From: Oligoflexia bacterium | Lineage (GTDB): Bacteria > Bdellovibrionota_G > JALEGL01 | Direction of reading: 5' to 3' | Assembly (NCBI GenBank): GCA_035326705.1 | Contig: DAOLES010000004.1 | Coordinates: 127,908-191,907, forward strand | Length of the DNA stretch: 64,000 nt | Shown: piece after piece, positions 1-8,724 of the stretch | Layout: each line of letters opens with the position of its first letter | How positions within the stretch are numbered: the stretch's first letter is position 1 | The notes under the pieces: model-generated | Seen by the model: the letters and a program-made list of their open reading frames with translations, nothing else | Database searches by the model: none | Told to the model about the DNA's origin: nothing | Program-made: the position numbers and the translations under genes

Positions 1-1
1 T

Positions 2-289
2 TGGCCAGGCGGTGACAGTTGGATCAACACATCGACATTGGTGCAAAGAAACAACTTGGTATCACGTTTGGTGCGCAACCAACAAAAAATGTCTGACAGC
101 ATGATGATGCAAACAAAAGCCCAAGAGGTTTATTTTGATTTTTCTTCATGGCAGAACAAGGTTCCAAAGAAAGAGCAGGCCTGGGATTATCTTCTTGCCA
201 TTAAGCCCTATAATGTTGAACCTTCACAGGGATTAAATTTTTCCTACATTAAAGAGTTGTTAGGAGATCCGGTTTATCAATTAAAATAG
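2..289 (+). CDS. DUF1800 family protein, C-terminal end (gene starts before the window)
   Basis: The frame is open from base 2 and ends at TAG 287-289, giving the last 95 residues of a longer protein. The visible start WPGGDSWINTST followed by a basic LVQRNNLVSRLVRNQQ stretch is typical of the C-terminal end of DUF1800 proteins. The function of that family is not established. A DUF1501 gene follows 13 bases later, and DUF1800/DUF1501 pairs are common in bacteria with large exported proteomes, so the two probably form one operon. The internal TTG at 38 is not a real start, because the conserved text continues upstream of it. The rest of the gene cannot be judged. Confidence 0.85.
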   Translation, partial: WPGGDSWINTSTLVQRNNLVSRLVRNQQKMSDSMMMQTKAQEVYFDFSSWQNKVPKKEQAWDYLLAIKPYNVEPSQGLNFSYIKELLGDPVYQLK

Positions 290-302
290 CCAAAGGAGTT
301 GC

Positions 303-1466
303 ATGGATCGACGATTATTTTTAAAAAGCGTATCTTTGTTGGGAGCAGAGTGTTTTATTGTTCCTCAGTATGTTTGGTCTGCATCATCTCCAAAGAAAAT
401 TTTGATCATGATTGAGCTTAAAGGAGGCAATGATGGCTTGAATACATTTATTCCTTATACATCCAACGCTTATTATGCACTTCGTCCCACAATAGCCCTA
501 GCAAAAGAAAGCGTTTTAAAAATTGATCATGAGTTTGCCCTGCATCCAAAACTTAAATTTTTGCACCAACTGTATCAAAGTAAACAATTGGCAGTTATTG
601 AAGGTTTAGGCTATGCCAATCCCAATTTATCGCATTTTAGTTCCATTGATGTTTGGAATACAGCTAGTTTATCGTCAAATAGTGTTGGTTCAGAAGGATG
701 GTTGGTTAAATGTTTAAAGGAAAAATATTCTCAGCCTTCATCCAAAGATGCTTGGGTTTTAGGAGATGCGGATTTAGGTCCTTTGGTGTCAACATCTTAC
801 ACCCCCATTGTTTTACAAAATTTGGGCGGAAGAATGCAAAAGCAAAATAGTGTCAGTCAAAACAAAGCTTTATTGAACAATAGCGCCTTGCAACATGTTT
901 TAAATGTACAACAAGAAAGCAATGCTTTTTTAAATCAGTTGAATGCAGGCATGAAGTCTGAAATGCGCCGCAAGAAAAATAGATCCAGTGGTTTTATGCA
1001 ATCGATTAATGCCTTGGATACGTTTTTTGGCAATGGCATGCAAGCCAAGTTGATTAAACTGACTTTATCAGGTTTTGATACACATGCTGCACAGCCAGGC
1101 AAGCACGCGCGTCTTTTAGAGACTTTGGATCAAGGCATGCAAAAAATAAAAATAACTTTGGAAAAACATCAGCTATGGCCAAATGCTTTGGTGTGCACCT
1201 ATTCTGAATTTGGACGTAGGGTCAAAGAAAATAAAAACAAAGGCACGGATCATGGAACGGCCAATGTTCACTTTGCCATGGGAGGTAAAGTCAAAGGGGG
1301 GCGTTTTGGTCAAAGCCCATCTATGCTGCGTTTAGATAAAGATAACTTAATTCACACGCACAGTTTTCACCAGTATTATGCAGGTATCATTGAAGATCAT
1401 TTTAAACTCAATACAAAAAATTTGTTAGGAAAAGATTTTCAAAAGATACCTTTTATTAAAACGTAA
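303..1466 (+). CDS. DUF1501 family exported protein
   Basis: This 387-residue protein belongs to the DUF1501 family, which shares the alkaline phosphatase/sulfatase-like fold; its substrate is unknown. The N-terminus DRRLFLKS is a good twin-arginine (Tat) export motif, followed by a hydrophobic stretch to about residue 26. Family landmarks are LIMIELKGGNDGLNT near residue 35, HPKL and EGLGYANPNLSHF around residues 80-110, LSGFDTHAAQPGKHARLLE around residue 255, and YSEFGRRVKENKNKGTDHGTAN near residue 300. The start is supported by AAAGGAG six bases upstream of the ATG. It follows the DUF1800 gene closely and is probably cotranscribed. Length is normal for the family. Confidence 0.9.
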   Translation: MDRRLFLKSVSLLGAECFIVPQYVWSASSPKKILIMIELKGGNDGLNTFIPYTSNAYYALRPTIALAKESVLKIDHEFALHPKLKFLHQLYQSKQLAVIEGLGYANPNLSHFSSIDVWNTASLSSNSVGSEGWLVKCLKEKYSQPSSKDAWVLGDADLGPLVSTSYTPIVLQNLGGRMQKQNSVSQNKALLNNSALQHVLNVQQESNAFLNQLNAGMKSEMRRKKNRSSGFMQSINALDTFFGNGMQAKLIKLTLSGFDTHAAQPGKHARLLETLDQGMQKIKITLEKHQLWPNALVCTYSEFGRRVKENKNKGTDHGTANVHFAMGGKVKGGRFGQSPSMLRLDKDNLIHTHSFHQYYAGIIEDHFKLNTKNLLGKDFQKIPFIKT

Positions 1467-1556
1467 TATCTGTTGAAAATTAAAATTTAAAAGATAACAG
1501 ATATAACAGGCACTTACTTTAGAACTATAGTGGTTTAAAAAATATTTAGGACAAAT

Positions 1557-1622
1557 TATGTTTTATGAACACTCGGCTGATCGGGCTTACGCCTTCAAGG
1601 CCTTCGCTTTTCATAAAATATA
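1557..1622. repeat. Palindromic repeat family A, copy 1
   Basis: A 40-base core containing CGGCTGATCGGGCTT and CTTCAAGGCCTTC is bracketed by pairing arms, TATGTTTTATGAA at 1557-1569 and TTCATAAAATATA at 1610-1622. The pairing can be extended a few bases further out with one bulge. The same core recurs at 16037-16068 with different arms that also pair. The element lies in the 352-base gap between the DUF1501 gene and the convergent hydrolase gene. I see no gene or clear terminator in the rest of that gap. Confidence 0.75.
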
Positions 1623-1818
1623 AATTTCTCCTTGTGCATCATGACTTTATTAAATGTCTATAAAAATATTAAGCAATGCATAGAATAAAGTGCGGTTGCA
1701 AAAACATGCAAATAATTTCATACATGGTGTTTTCTGTTTCTCCGTAATTATGTTTTAGATAAAATAAGAAAAATTTATAGTCTTTTAACTGCTCTGAGTA
1801 AAAAATACATCTTTAAAA

Positions 1819-2649
1819 TTATATGTTGTTAGCAAGAAAGCTTTTTATTATATCTCTAAGCAGCTGTGGGGTGCGCATATGAAAGTAATGGTCACCAGAA
1901 ACTTTGACCATATGAATGTTTTGTATGGAGTTTGCTGCGCGCATGCGATCTTCATAACGGTAATCCCAATCTCCATAAAAGTATAAAACCGGCTGTTGCA
2001 CTTGGGTGACAATGTCGTGTACATCAGGAGTGCTGAAATAACCCAAGGAAGGGTATAATAAGCGGGGATCATGATGCCAATAGAATGTGCCCTGCTCATT
2101 TTCTGAGACTGAGCGTTGGGCCAGCAGGTGAGCAATATCTTTACTCACGCCATATTTGCAGCGCGCTTCAACGGCTTTATCAAAGCTGGCATAGGTATTG
2201 GCAGGTTTACTTTTTACCAGCGCCAGTTTTTTTAAAGGGGTCATGGCCAAGTCATCATTGGGAATCGGAATGACATTATCTAGGAGGACCAAAGCTTTGA
2301 TCTGCTGTGGGAAAAGTGCCGCGACCAGGCTGGCCAAACCGGCGCCCAATGAATGCGCCATAAGAACAATGGGGGTGTTCAGGGTTTTTAAATAATCGTT
2401 GAGGATAAAAGCCACTTGCGCCATGGAATAAGCGGGAATCATGTTGGGCAAATGATCGCTTTGTCCATGTCCTGGAAGATCCAATGCATGTATCGAATAC
2501 TCCGGAAAAGCCTGCATCAAAGGTTGAAAGCTCATGGCATTGTCTAACCAACCATGCAAGCAAACAATCTCTGGTGCATTATTTTTTGTTTTTAAGCCTG
2601 ATAAACGAAATACTGGCTTGTTATACAGTTCAAGTTGCCAAGAGTGCAT
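1819..2649 (-). CDS. Alpha/beta hydrolase
   Basis: This 276-residue protein has the alpha/beta hydrolase fold. HGWLDN at residues 32-37 would form the oxyanion hole, and LDLPGHGQSD around residue 57 is the usual loop. The nucleophile is Ser100 in the elbow AHSLGAG. The acid is probably in YGDWDYRYED near residue 225, and the catalytic histidine in GDHYFHM near residue 255. It most resembles small soluble esterases and hydrolases of the MhpC type; the substrate cannot be read from sequence. There is no signal peptide, so it is cytoplasmic. It lies just downstream of eno on the same strand, 62 bases after the eno stop, so the two could be cotranscribed. Confidence 0.85.
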   Translation of the reverse strand: MHSWQLELYNKPVFRLSGLKTKNNAPEIVCLHGWLDNAMSFQPLMQAFPEYSIHALDLPGHGQSDHLPNMIPAYSMAQVAFILNDYLKTLNTPIVLMAHSLGAGLASLVAALFPQQIKALVLLDNVIPIPNDDLAMTPLKKLALVKSKPANTYASFDKAVEARCKYGVSKDIAHLLAQRSVSENEQGTFYWHHDPRLLYPSLGYFSTPDVHDIVTQVQQPVLYFYGDWDYRYEDRMRAANSIQNIHMVKVSGDHYFHMRTPQLLRDIIKSFLANNI

Positions 2650-2711
2650 TTATCTTTTGTGACATACTTAGCAATAAATAGAAAGAAGATCTTTTGCGGG
2701 CACCTTTGTTA

Positions 2712-3983
2712 TTACGAAGAAAAATTCAGGCCGGCGTAATGTGCTTTATCACCCAAGAGTTGTTCTATGCGCAACAGTTGATTGTATTTTGCTGTTCTAT
2801 CTGCCCGGCTTAAAGACCCAGTTTTGATTTGGCCAGCTTGGGTTGCAACCGCCAAGTCTGCAATAAAGGTGTCTTCAGTTTCACCTGAGCGGTGTGAAAT
2901 CACTGTACCCCAATCATGTTCCTGGGCCAAATCAATGCATTCAAGGGTTTCACTCAGGCTGCCAATTTGATTAAGTTTGATTAAAATAGCATTGGCCGTA
3001 TGTTCATCAATGCCTTTTTGTAAAAGCTTTGCGTTGGTGACAAAGATATCATCCCCCACCAATTGAATGTTTTGACCTACTTGACTTTGTAAAGTTTGCC
3101 AACCAGACCAGTCGTTTTCATCCAGAGGGTCTTCAATAGAAACAATGGGGTATTTGCTGGTTAATTCTTGGTACCAGGCAATCATTTGCTCTGTGTTTTT
3201 TTGTTCTTGGTTGGATTTGAACATGACGTAATGGCCATCCTGGTACATTTCTGATGCTGCCACGTCCAAGGCTAAAGAAATATGCTTGCCGGCTTTATAA
3301 CCAGCATTATCAATGGCTTGCAATAAAAACTCTAAAGCTTGTTGAGTGTCAATGTTTGGGGCAAAGCCACCTTCGTCACCAACATTGGTTGAAAGTTTAT
3401 TGTCATGTAAGATTTTTTTCAAATGTTGAAAAGTTTCTGCGCCAGCTTGCAAAGCGGCAGAAAAGTTATCAAAGCCATGTGGCGCCAACATGAATTCTTG
3501 AATGTCTAAAGCATTGTCCGCATGCTGGCCACCATTAAGCACATTCATCAAGGGTAAAGGTAAAGTGTTGGCTTGTTTGCCACCCAAATAGGTAAATAAA
3601 GGAACATGTTTAAAATGCGCTGCCGCTTTAGCCACAGCCAAAGATACACCTAAAATAGCATTGGCTCCCAAATTGGATTTATTCTCTGTGCCATCAAGAT
3701 CTAGCATGCATTGATCCACTTTACTTTGCTCAAGCGCATTCATGCCAATCAGTTTTGGTGCGATGTGTTCAACAATGTTATTGATGGCTTTACCCACAGA
3801 TTTTCCCATATAGGCATCACCGCCATCACGTAATTCTAGAGCTTCTTTACTCCCGGTTGAGGCGCCGGAAGGAACAGCGGCTCTACCCATATGGCCAGAG
3901 TCTAAAATAACATCCACTTCAATGGTAGGATTGCCACGAGAGTCTAAAATTTGTCTGGGAGTAATCTGTTTAATGTTGCTCAT
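2712..3983 (-). CDS. eno: Enolase
   Basis: Enolase converts 2-phosphoglycerate to phosphoenolpyruvate in glycolysis. The 423-residue length is typical. Recognisable family segments are the N-terminal RQILDSRGNPTIEVDV, the loop GAAVPSGASTG, GDEGGFAPN near residue 203, the metal-binding regions SIEDPLDENDW and GDDIFVTN, and the C-terminal ISHRSGETEDTFIADLAV region, which holds catalytic and signature residues. The start is the ATG giving MSNIKQITPRQILDSRG. It is a housekeeping cytoplasmic enzyme. The gap to the next upstream gene on this strand is short (65 bases), so it could be the last or second-last gene of the tsaD-rsmA-kinase run or have its own promoter. Confidence 0.98.
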   Translation of the reverse strand: MSNIKQITPRQILDSRGNPTIEVDVILDSGHMGRAAVPSGASTGSKEALELRDGGDAYMGKSVGKAINNIVEHIAPKLIGMNALEQSKVDQCMLDLDGTENKSNLGANAILGVSLAVAKAAAHFKHVPLFTYLGGKQANTLPLPLMNVLNGGQHADNALDIQEFMLAPHGFDNFSAALQAGAETFQHLKKILHDNKLSTNVGDEGGFAPNIDTQQALEFLLQAIDNAGYKAGKHISLALDVAASEMYQDGHYVMFKSNQEQKNTEQMIAWYQELTSKYPIVSIEDPLDENDWSGWQTLQSQVGQNIQLVGDDIFVTNAKLLQKGIDEHTANAILIKLNQIGSLSETLECIDLAQEHDWGTVISHRSGETEDTFIADLAVATQAGQIKTGSLSRADRTAKYNQLLRIEQLLGDKAHYAGLNFSS

Positions 3984-4048
3984 GCAGCGCTTTTAGCATG
4001 CAAAAAAAAAATCATAAAGTTATTTTCTAAAAGTGTAAAGTGTACTTT

Positions 4049-4441
4049 TTAGGAAACGTTTTGATGTTTAAGTCTTAACTTACATCCAAAAAGTATAGAC
4101 AGACAGATTGCAGGTAAAAGCGGCCCATATTGGTTTACTCTTCCCTGAATAATGAGCATGAAAGTATATAGAATGGTAACAATAACGGTGACGACAAAGA
4201 ATAATTCAATAATTTTGATAAATGTAGCTTTGTTTGCAAAGGCCTTGGGTTGAACAGGAAATTTAAAAGCAATATATCCAAGCAAAATAGCAGCCGTTGC
4301 TACGGCATAAATATTACCAAGAAGCCCTAGCCATGATACATAACCTTGAAATACATCAATAAAAACGGGAGTGTAAGAAAAAACGGCTGTTATGATAAAA
4401 GGTAGAAACAGACGGTCGTTTTTTAGTTTTGTTAAAGTCAC
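4049..4441 (-). CDS. Small four-helix membrane protein, unrecognised
   Basis: The product is 130 residues with about four hydrophobic segments (around residues 12-30, 36-60, 73-98 and 105-122), so it is an inner-membrane protein. I do not recognise a family. It starts at a GTG five bases after the stop of the deoxynucleoside kinase gene on the same strand, so translation of the two is probably coupled. Nothing in it suggests a catalytic site. Its placement between a nucleotide salvage gene and eno gives no functional hint. Confidence 0.65.
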   Translation of the reverse strand: MTLTKLKNDRLFLPFIITAVFSYTPVFIDVFQGYVSWLGLLGNIYAVATAAILLGYIAFKFPVQPKAFANKATFIKIIELFFVVTVIVTILYTFMLIIQGRVNQYGPLLPAICLSILFGCKLRLKHQNVS

Positions 4442-4446
4442 GGTGT

Positions 4447-5106
4447 TTAATCTAAGTTAAGGTAATTCAAACCCGACTTCACTTCAGAAATTTTTCTAAT
4501 CAATAAGTCTATGTTGTCAGGGTTGTTTTCAAAGTCATTTTTATCAGTATTACAAACAATGACGGGACATAGAGAGAAATGAAAAAAGAAAGTTTGAAAA
4601 GCATGCACCACTTTTTCTAAATAATTTTTGGGTAAGAGCAAGGCCAAGTCTTCATCTTTTTGGGCAATTCTTTTAATCAAAGTGTCTGTGCTGGCCTGCA
4701 AATAAATAACAACATCAGGGGTGGCGGCGGTTCCCTTAAGCAAACCATAAACTTTTTCATACAGAGCAAATTCTTGCGGTTCTAAAGTTAAAGATGCAAA
4801 CAAACGATCTTTATGAAACAAGTAATCACATAAAGTGTACTGAGAAAATAAGTCTGGTTGACTGCAATCGACTTGTTGTTGAAAACGTGACATCAGAAAA
4901 AACAACTGCACTTGAAAAGCATATTTTTCCATGTTGTTATAAAAAGAGGGTAAAAAGGGATTGTCCGTATCTTTGATGGTTTGAGCAGAAAGTCTTTCTG
5001 CCAAAGCAGAAATCAATTGGCTTTTGCCAACTCCAATAGGCCCCTCTACTGCAATATACTTTCCCTTCACAGCTTTAGTGTTATCACCCCAAGCACTGCG
5101 CGTCAC
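4447..5106 (-). CDS. Deoxynucleoside kinase family protein
   Basis: This 219-residue protein matches the deoxyadenosine/deoxyguanosine kinase family, which phosphorylates deoxynucleosides for dNTP salvage using ATP. The Walker A loop is VEGPIGVGKSQL at about residues 20-31. Further family marks are a DYLFHKDRLFA segment around residue 95 (the usual D-R-x-F motif after the lid substrate helix), the strand DVVIYLQASTDTLIKRI near residue 135, and a K-R-rich lid after it. The start is a GTG and the preceding sequence has no strong ribosome site, so the first 10-15 residues are uncertain. It lies downstream of tsaD and rsmA on the same strand. Substrate preference cannot be read. Confidence 0.85.
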   Translation of the reverse strand: MTRSAWGDNTKAVKGKYIAVEGPIGVGKSQLISALAERLSAQTIKDTDNPFLPSFYNNMEKYAFQVQLFFLMSRFQQQVDCSQPDLFSQYTLCDYLFHKDRLFASLTLEPQEFALYEKVYGLLKGTAATPDVVIYLQASTDTLIKRIAQKDEDLALLLPKNYLEKVVHAFQTFFFHFSLCPVIVCNTDKNDFENNPDNIDLLIRKISEVKSGLNYLNLD

Positions 5107-5182
5107 GGAAATATTGATAAAAGTACGATGTGATATTTAAGGCCATAAACTAGGGCTAGATGGTTTAGGAAAACTATACTTT

Positions 5183-6007
5183 TTAAGCTGCGTGTAGGCA
5201 TTTGAATAAATTCATCCAATCCAGAAGTCTCAAATTTTCTGGACGCTGTTCCAAAATACTATGATCCAGACTCTCAACTGGGTAGTTGTTTTGTTTAAGC
5301 GTGCTGCGTAGCATTTTGCGACGTTGAGAAAAAACCACTTTAATCAAATTAAAAAAAGCCTCTTCATCTGTAATGAAATGTTCTTGTAAAAGACTGATTT
5401 TTTTAGGGCTTAATTTAACCAAACGTGAATCTACTTTGGGTCTAGGATGAAAAGATGTAGGTGGGATAATGGGTCCTGCTTCAACGTCATAATAGCACTG
5501 CAACCACACTGTTAATCGCCCGTAATTTTTAGTGTTTTCTTTAGCGCAAATCCGTTCTACAAATTCTCTTTGCAAAAGAAAGCACAAGCTTCCCAACTGG
5601 TGACGACGCTCAAACAAGATTTCAATAATGGGGGTGGTGATAGAATAGGGTAAGTTGGCAATCACCCAAGGTTTTTCTTTGTCTTTGAAATAAGAAGACA
5701 AATCAAAATTCCACGTTAAAATATCATGCTCTAGACAATTAAAATTAGGATAAGTCACAAAATGCTCGTGCAAAAAAGGAATAAGGTCTTTGTCTTTTTC
5801 AATGCATAAAAAAGGATGGGCTTGGTTTAAAATAACTTCGGTCATGGCGCCCAAACCGGGACCAATTTCTATAACAGGACAGTTTGGTGTTGGGTCAGCA
5901 AAGCGATAAATTTTTTCAGCAGAAGCAAGGTTAACCAAAAAATTTTGCCCCAATTTTTTCTTGGGCCAAGTACCTAAACGATCCAATATTTTTTTAGGAT
6001 TTTCCAT
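5183..6007 (-). CDS. rsmA: 16S rRNA dimethyladenosine methyltransferase RsmA (KsgA)
   Basis: RsmA dimethylates two adjacent adenines in the 3'-terminal helix of 16S rRNA (A1518/A1519 in E. coli) late in 30S assembly. The 274-residue protein has KKKLGQNFLVN near the N-terminus, the SAM-binding motif VIEIGPGLGAMTEVIL around residue 46, the acidic motif CIEKDKDLI, and the catalytic NLPYSITTPII motif around residue 118. The C-terminal domain carries the expected FSQRRKMLRSTL segment. It starts 6 bases downstream of the tsaD stop, so tsaD and rsmA form an operon. Length is normal. Confidence 0.97.
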   Translation of the reverse strand: MENPKKILDRLGTWPKKKLGQNFLVNLASAEKIYRFADPTPNCPVIEIGPGLGAMTEVILNQAHPFLCIEKDKDLIPFLHEHFVTYPNFNCLEHDILTWNFDLSSYFKDKEKPWVIANLPYSITTPIIEILFERRHQLGSLCFLLQREFVERICAKENTKNYGRLTVWLQCYYDVEAGPIIPPTSFHPRPKVDSRLVKLSPKKISLLQEHFITDEEAFFNLIKVVFSQRRKMLRSTLKQNNYPVESLDHSILEQRPENLRLLDWMNLFKCLHAA

Positions 6008-6013
6008 GTCTGT

Positions 6014-7018
6014 TTAAAATAACATACTGGCTTTTGGCGCTTGGTCAAAGCTATCACAGTGACCTTGCTTAAGTTTAGGATAGCCGGCCGCAGCAATCAT
6101 CACGGCATTGTCTGTACACAGGTGAAAATCAGGAACAAAAAAATCAAGTTGATGTTGTTGAGAAAATTGGGCGAGGGATTCTCTTAATAAACTATTGCGA
6201 GCCACACCCCCACATAATAAAAGTGATTTTGGAGCTAGATCCTTAATGGCAAAGTCCAAAGGATAAAGAATCATGTCCACCAAAGCTTGTTGAAAACTGG
6301 CGGCCAAATCATGCGTGTGCTGATGTAAATGATCTTGATGATCTCTAACGTGGTAGGCCAAAGAGGTTTTGATGCCACTAAAACTGTATTCATAGGCTTT
6401 GGGATTTTGCTCAAGTTTGGTGCGAGGAAATTTTACAAATTTTTTGTTGCCGTTTTGTGCGGCTTTTTCAATGGCCGGTCCACCAGGAAAACCTAAGTTT
6501 AAAATTTGCGCAGCTTTGTCAAAGGCCTCACCTACGGCATCATCTCGAGTGTAGCCCACCAACTCATAATTCCCAGGTTCTTTGACATAATAGATATGTG
6601 AGTGGCCACCAGAAACAACTAGGCCAAGAGCAGGGTAATGTTGTTCTTGGGTTAACATCATGGCAGAAGCCAAATGCCCTTCAATATGGTGCACACCCAC
6701 AAAGGGAATGCTGTTAGCAAAGGCCAAGCTTTTGGCAAAGGTATAGCCCACCAAGAGTGAACCAATGAGGCCAGGCCCTTGGGTAACGGCAATGCCGTCT
6801 ATATTTTTGAGAGATAAGTTTGCATCGGATAAAGCTTTTTCAATAACCGGGTAAATGGCTTTGACATGGCTGCGAGAAGCCAATTCAGGAACCACGCCAC
6901 CAAAAATTTCATGGTCATCAAATTGACTGACAATCACAGATGACAAGATATCTTGCCCATCTTTTAAAACCGCAGCAGCGGTTTCATCGCAAGAACTTTC
7001 TATGCCCAAAATATTCAT
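6014..7018 (-). CDS. tsaD: tRNA N6-adenosine threonylcarbamoyltransferase TsaD
   Basis: TsaD transfers the threonylcarbamoyl group to A37 of ANN-decoding tRNAs, working with TsaB, TsaE and the TsaC product. I start it at the ATG at 7018, giving MNILGIESSCDETAAAV, the conserved family N-terminus; an in-frame start 27 bases upstream would add nine unconserved residues. The metal-binding motif HHIEGHLAS is near residue 110. VSGGHSHIYYV, DDAVGEAFDKAA, GFPGGPAIE and LCGGVARNSLLRE are further family motifs. Length (334 residues) is normal. It is the first gene of a run with rsmA and the deoxynucleoside kinase. No tsaB or tsaE is visible in the window. Confidence 0.96.
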   Translation of the reverse strand: MNILGIESSCDETAAAVLKDGQDILSSVIVSQFDDHEIFGGVVPELASRSHVKAIYPVIEKALSDANLSLKNIDGIAVTQGPGLIGSLLVGYTFAKSLAFANSIPFVGVHHIEGHLASAMMLTQEQHYPALGLVVSGGHSHIYYVKEPGNYELVGYTRDDAVGEAFDKAAQILNLGFPGGPAIEKAAQNGNKKFVKFPRTKLEQNPKAYEYSFSGIKTSLAYHVRDHQDHLHQHTHDLAASFQQALVDMILYPLDFAIKDLAPKSLLLCGGVARNSLLRESLAQFSQQHQLDFFVPDFHLCTDNAVMIAAAGYPKLKQGHCDSFDQAPKASMLF

Positions 7019-7189
7019 TCTTTGCAGGCATACGATGTGCATCAAAAGAAGTCAATAACAATAAAGTAATGCTTATGCTTGGCTGATGGCAGTGTTTTGG
7101 GACAATTTTGAATTTGGAAAGTTCATACAGTATGTGCTAGCGTCAAGGTATTATCTAATCAAAATTCTTGAATTTTAAAGGGGGAGACA

Positions 7190-7609
7190 ATGTTTTGTGA
7201 ACTAATGAATGGAATAGCTTTTTTTGCTGACAATAGTTATTAGGGCATGTTCTGGCAATGGATGAAAAAGTTTAAATTTTTTCTGGCAGCATCCTCAAGA
7301 TGAAAGTGATGCATTTTCATTAATTGGCAGTGATGCCATTTTGCCAACGGTTGCAATAGATGGCCAAGGTAACACCATTGTAGTTTGGACACAAACTGCC
7401 AGCAATCGTTATGAACAGGTGTTTATGGCCCAGAAGAAAACGGTTCTTGGACTCATCCTCCCGAAATTGATGATGCTATTTCTTTTACAGGTTCTGGCTT
7501 GGCCGCATTTGTCGATGTGGCTATGAATGCAAATGGTCAAACGGCGCTTACCTGGTACCAAGGAATCAGTGGCGAGAATAAAACTTTTATCAGTGAATAC
7601 ACCAACTAA
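7190..7609 (+). pseudogene. Remnant of a lipoprotein-like gene with frameshifts and a stop
   Basis: A well-placed GGGGGAG site precedes ATG 7190, but that frame stops after 17 codons. The text then continues in the third frame: a lipobox-like RACSGNG, an in-frame TGA, then FWQHPQDESDAFSLIGSDAILPTVAIDGQG-type sequence to about 7430. A second shift moves to the frame reading EENGSWTHPPEIDDA, AFVDVAMNANGQTALTWYQG, ending ISEYTN and TAA at 7607-7609. The two parts look like repeats of one motif (VAIDGQGNTIVVWTQ and VAMNANGQTALTWYQ), as found in repeat-containing surface proteins. Two frameshifts and one stop make this a decayed, probably shortened gene. Sequencing error is possible but would need at least three errors. 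Confidence 0.7.
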
Positions 7610-7766
7610 GTAAAATACATTTTATTTTGAAATATTTAGCTGCTGATTTAATGCTCATAGGTTTTAATGCAAGTATTTGAATTTTAATAAGAAAAAAATG
7701 GCTTCATTATTGCATGGTGTTAATAAAGTACGTATCGGTTTTAGGGAAATAAAAAGGAGATGAAAG

Positions 7767-8525
7767 ATGTTTAAGTTCAATAAAATAATAGCGTTAATGA
7801 TTTGTTTAAATCTAAGCTTGGCTGGGTGTGGAGGTAAAAAAGCAACATCTGAAGTGAAAGAGAGTCAAAATAATAACACCAATAATCCTGTTCCTGAGTA
7901 TAACTGGATTGATTCTATTGAAACCCAAGTCTTAGCGGACACACAAATTCAATTTAATTACAATCTAAATGAGGATACATTTTCTGAACTCGAATTAAAG
8001 CATACCATAACGTTTGAAGAACATAGCGCCGCTCAGATCAATTGGGGATATTATCCTTACAATGGTAACTTTATAGGGGAGTTTCCTCGTTATACGCAAG
8101 TGGGTACGATTGTGCTTGAAGGGCCAGTTACAGCATTAAGTTTGAGGTTGCAAGACTCTCAGTATGAAAGTGTGCATGTTAATATTTGTACAATGGCAAA
8201 AGTTGATGGGGAAGAGTTTGATTTGGGATGCATAGAAGGTGTAGAATTGTTCCGTGAAACTGGTATTTACAGCATTGGCGGTACGGTTAGTAACTTACAA
8301 GACAATGTAACACTTTTGGTTCAATTTGATCAGTATTATGACATGATTTTTCTTGAAAACAACGGTACTTTTACATTACCGGGTTGGTATGCGTCAGGAA
8401 CGGAGTTTGAAGTGTATTTATTTGCAGTCAGCCCAGCTATACAAAGTTGCGCCATGACCGAAGGTGGTGGCGTTCGTACCGTAGGCACGCAAAATATTAC
8501 AGATATTAAGTTTGAGTGTAATTAA
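7767..8525 (+). CDS. Putative lipoprotein, unrecognised
   Basis: The 252-residue product begins with a lipoprotein signal peptide: basic FKFNK, a hydrophobic core, and the lipobox LAGC with Cys near residue 21. A low-complexity linker rich in Lys, Ser and Asn follows. The start has AAGGAG a suitable distance upstream. The mature part is acidic, rich in aromatic residues and beta-type sequence, and has two Cys-containing segments (CTMAKVDGEEFDLGC and a C-terminal CAMTE...FEC) that could form disulphides. I recognise no domain. It follows a decayed lipoprotein-like gene, so the region may be an accessory envelope locus. Confidence 0.75.
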   Translation: MFKFNKIIALMICLNLSLAGCGGKKATSEVKESQNNNTNNPVPEYNWIDSIETQVLADTQIQFNYNLNEDTFSELELKHTITFEEHSAAQINWGYYPYNGNFIGEFPRYTQVGTIVLEGPVTALSLRLQDSQYESVHVNICTMAKVDGEEFDLGCIEGVELFRETGIYSIGGTVSNLQDNVTLLVQFDQYYDMIFLENNGTFTLPGWYASGTEFEVYLFAVSPAIQSCAMTEGGGVRTVGTQNITDIKFECN

Positions 8526-8724
8526 TTTTGGATGAAAAAAAATTGTAACGCAGTTTCTGAGCCAGTGCTGCGCTACAAAATATTTTATTATCATTAAATT
8601 TATAGATGATAATGGAAGATAAATTATCGCACTCACTTTTTAAAACTTCAATATACCTATTTATAAGTTGGTTGATTGTTGAGTTTGTCTTGTGGTATAG
8701 GGCGACAAAACAAGGGGATAATAC

